The position numbers were made by a program, and so were the translations under genes. From assembly GCA_031281115.1 (NCBI GenBank), contig JAITFV010000220.1, forward strand, positions 1 to 6,953: a DNA stretch of 6,953 bases, read 5' to 3'. Numbering within the stretch: the first letter of the stretch is position 1; every line of letters begins with the position of its first letter. Positions 5,843-6,953 of the stretch are shown in pieces. The stretch is from Oscillospiraceae bacterium (GTDB taxonomy: Bacteria > Bacillota > Clostridia > Oscillospirales > Ruminococcaceae). The notes beneath the pieces were generated by a model. It was not told where the DNA came from. It searched no databases and worked only from the letters and a program-made list of their open reading frames with translations.

Positions 5843-6845
5843 CGAGCAGCATATTATGCGAGTGCTCGTCAAATGCAAAAATGAGCATTAAAATCACCGG
5901 AAGCGAGAGAAAAAACAAAGCGATTTTTTTTGCGCCGCTGATTTCACTCCATGCGTTTTCGATTTTATATTTTCTGATTACCGGAATTCTTTTTATGAAC
6001 GCAGCGATTCCCACTACAATCAAAACCAAACATGCAACCAAGTAAATATTATTGAAAGTAACAATGAGCATATTTTCCCAGTTCGTGATTTCTACTAATG
6101 AAGATATAACTAAAATCCCCGCCGCGACAGCGTTTAACAGCGCGTGAAGAACCGTAACAACAAAGAGCGAGCCGGTTGCGTAACGCACATAACCGAGCGC
6201 GAAACCGAGCGCGGTAGTGTAAAACAGCATATATAAATTGCCATGCATCAGCCCGAAAAGCAGCGAGCTGATTATAATCGCGGCGCCGTTACCGTAAGGA
6301 GCGAGCGCATCATACATGATTCCGCGGCAGAGAAATTCCTCAAAAACAGGCGCAGCGACGACAAGCATAAACACCATGATTATTAGGTAAGCGGCATTGC
6401 TTGACGGTTCCATCGTTGTCGGTTGAAACACTTCTTCAATCCGCGTGGTTTCCTCGGTAAATCTTGAAATCAGCCAATTAACAAGAATTGTTATAAGCGC
6501 AAAACCGTAGCCTAAGCCGTACATTGCGGGGAAAGTTCCGAGTTTTTTAGCTAAGCGTTCGGGCTTTTTATACAACCCGTTTATTTTTCCGCTGTAATAA
6601 CCGAAGCTCTTAAAAAGAATAGCGGCGACGAGCAGCGGGACCGCATAAACCAGCAATAATGAAATAATCCCCTGCGAAACATGAAATGCGGTTTCGGAAA
6701 TTCCGTCTGTACGCATGATTAAACTCACGGTAAATCCCGCGGTAATCCTGCATATAAAATACACGCACATGACAAAACCGAGTTTGGCGCAGACGGTTTT
6801 GTAGGCAGAAAGGGCGGGTTTTTCAGCTATGATTAATTCGTTCAT
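5820..6845 (-). CDS. CPBP family intramembrane glutamic/metallo-endopeptidase (CAAX/Abi type)
   Basis: A 341-residue polytopic membrane protein with about eight hydrophobic helices. The three hallmark motifs of the CPBP (Abi, Rce1-like) family are intact: EEFLCR (169-174, E169/E170 and R174), FGLMH (197-201, H201) and HALLN (234-238, H234 and N238). These residues form the intramembrane active site that cleaves substrates within or near the membrane. In bacteria members serve in prenyl-protein-like processing, bacteriocin immunity and regulated proteolysis; no specific role can be chosen here. A C-terminal part (about 265-341) adds two further helices beyond the core. ATG 6845 is preceded on the minus strand by AAAAGGA at a spacing of 8, set inside a small dyad (AAAAGG-A-CCTTTT, 6848-6860). 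A weak -10-like TATAAA (6865-6870) lies upstream without a clear -35. It converges on the sensor kinase gene and shares its terminator; a functional link to the operon is not shown. Confidence 0.93.
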   Translation of the reverse strand: MNELIIAEKPALSAYKTVCAKLGFVMCVYFICRITAGFTVSLIMRTDGISETAFHVSQGIISLLLVYAVPLLVAAILFKSFGYYSGKINGLYKKPERLAKKLGTFPAMYGLGYGFALITILVNWLISRFTEETTRIEEVFQPTTMEPSSNAAYLIIMVFMLVVAAPVFEEFLCRGIMYDALAPYGNGAAIIISSLLFGLMHGNLYMLFYTTALGFALGYVRYATGSLFVVTVLHALLNAVAAGILVISSLVEITNWENMLIVTFNNIYLVACLVLIVVGIAAFIKRIPVIRKYKIENAWSEISGAKKIALFFLSLPVILMLIFAFDEHSHNMLLEKITGLF

Positions 6846-6872
6846 ATAAAAGGTCCTTTTATGTTTTATAGT

Positions 6873-6911
6873 CCTTTAACTTAAAAAGCGTTTCGCTTTT
6901 TAAGTTAAAGG
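6873..6911. repeat. Perfect 18-bp inverted repeat with 3-base loop
   Basis: Left arm 6873-6890 (CCTTTAACTTAAAAAGCG) and right arm 6894-6911 are exact reverse complements around TTT. No T run follows in either direction, so it is not a standard intrinsic terminator. It lies in the leader region of the protease gene and is followed at once by two GC-rich hairpins, which suggests a structured intergenic repeat element. Confidence 0.9.
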
Positions 6912-6916
6912 GGCTT

Positions 6917-6953
6917 GCGCTGTTGCGACAGCGCCCGCTGCGCTCACGCAGCG
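6917..6953. repeat. Two tandem GC-rich hairpins at the right edge
   Basis: First hairpin: GCGCTGT (6917-6923) and ACAGCGC (6928-6934) around TGCG. Second: CGCTGCG (6936-6942) and CGCAGCG (6947-6953) around CTCA. Both 7-bp stems are perfect and their arms resemble each other. The second ends exactly at the window edge, so the element may continue. Confidence 0.8.

Overview
The window looks like chromosomal DNA of a low-to-moderate GC, Gram-positive-type bacterium, most likely a member of the Clostridia or a relative. This is inferred from strong Shine-Dalgarno sites (AGGAGGT, AAGGTGAT), use of TTG starts, a lipoprotein ApbE, a NusG-II / Gx-transporter pair and an OmpR-type two-component system. 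No species can be named from the sequence alone, and spirochaetes, which can carry similar ApbE/NusG-II/Gx sets, are not excluded.

Layout. (1) Bases 1-483, minus strand: ruvC, the Holliday-junction resolvase, cut off by the left edge. Its start codon sits directly behind a 17-base A tract. (2) Bases 484-620: divergent promoter region. (3) Bases 621-5781, plus strand: six genes, all co-directional, that read as one operon closed by a terminator at 5813-5842. They are apbE (exported FAD:protein FMN transferase lipoprotein), a membrane-anchored NusG domain II protein, a Gx-type membrane protein, a soluble histidine-kinase-like protein with a degenerate phosphoacceptor region, an OmpR-family response regulator and a membrane sensor histidine kinase. 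The first four genes overlap or nearly touch. The last two follow gaps of 91 and 81 bp, the first of which holds a possible 23-codon reading frame. (4) Bases 5820-6845, minus strand: a CPBP (CAAX/Abi-type) intramembrane metalloprotease, convergent with the operon and sharing its terminator. (5) Bases 6846-6953: a run of three hairpins, beginning with a perfect 18-bp inverted repeat, that runs to the right edge.

How the genes may work together. ApbE attaches FMN to extracytoplasmic proteins, and NusG-II plus Gx proteins accompany it in flavin-based extracellular electron transfer loci (EetA/EetB of Listeria and Lactobacillus). The operon therefore probably encodes part of an extracytoplasmic flavin or redox module that is co-transcribed with its own regulators. 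No protein carrying a clear flavinylation motif is encoded here, so the acceptor must lie elsewhere. The unusual part is the pairing of this module with a complete two-component system plus a second, soluble, apparently degenerate kinase.
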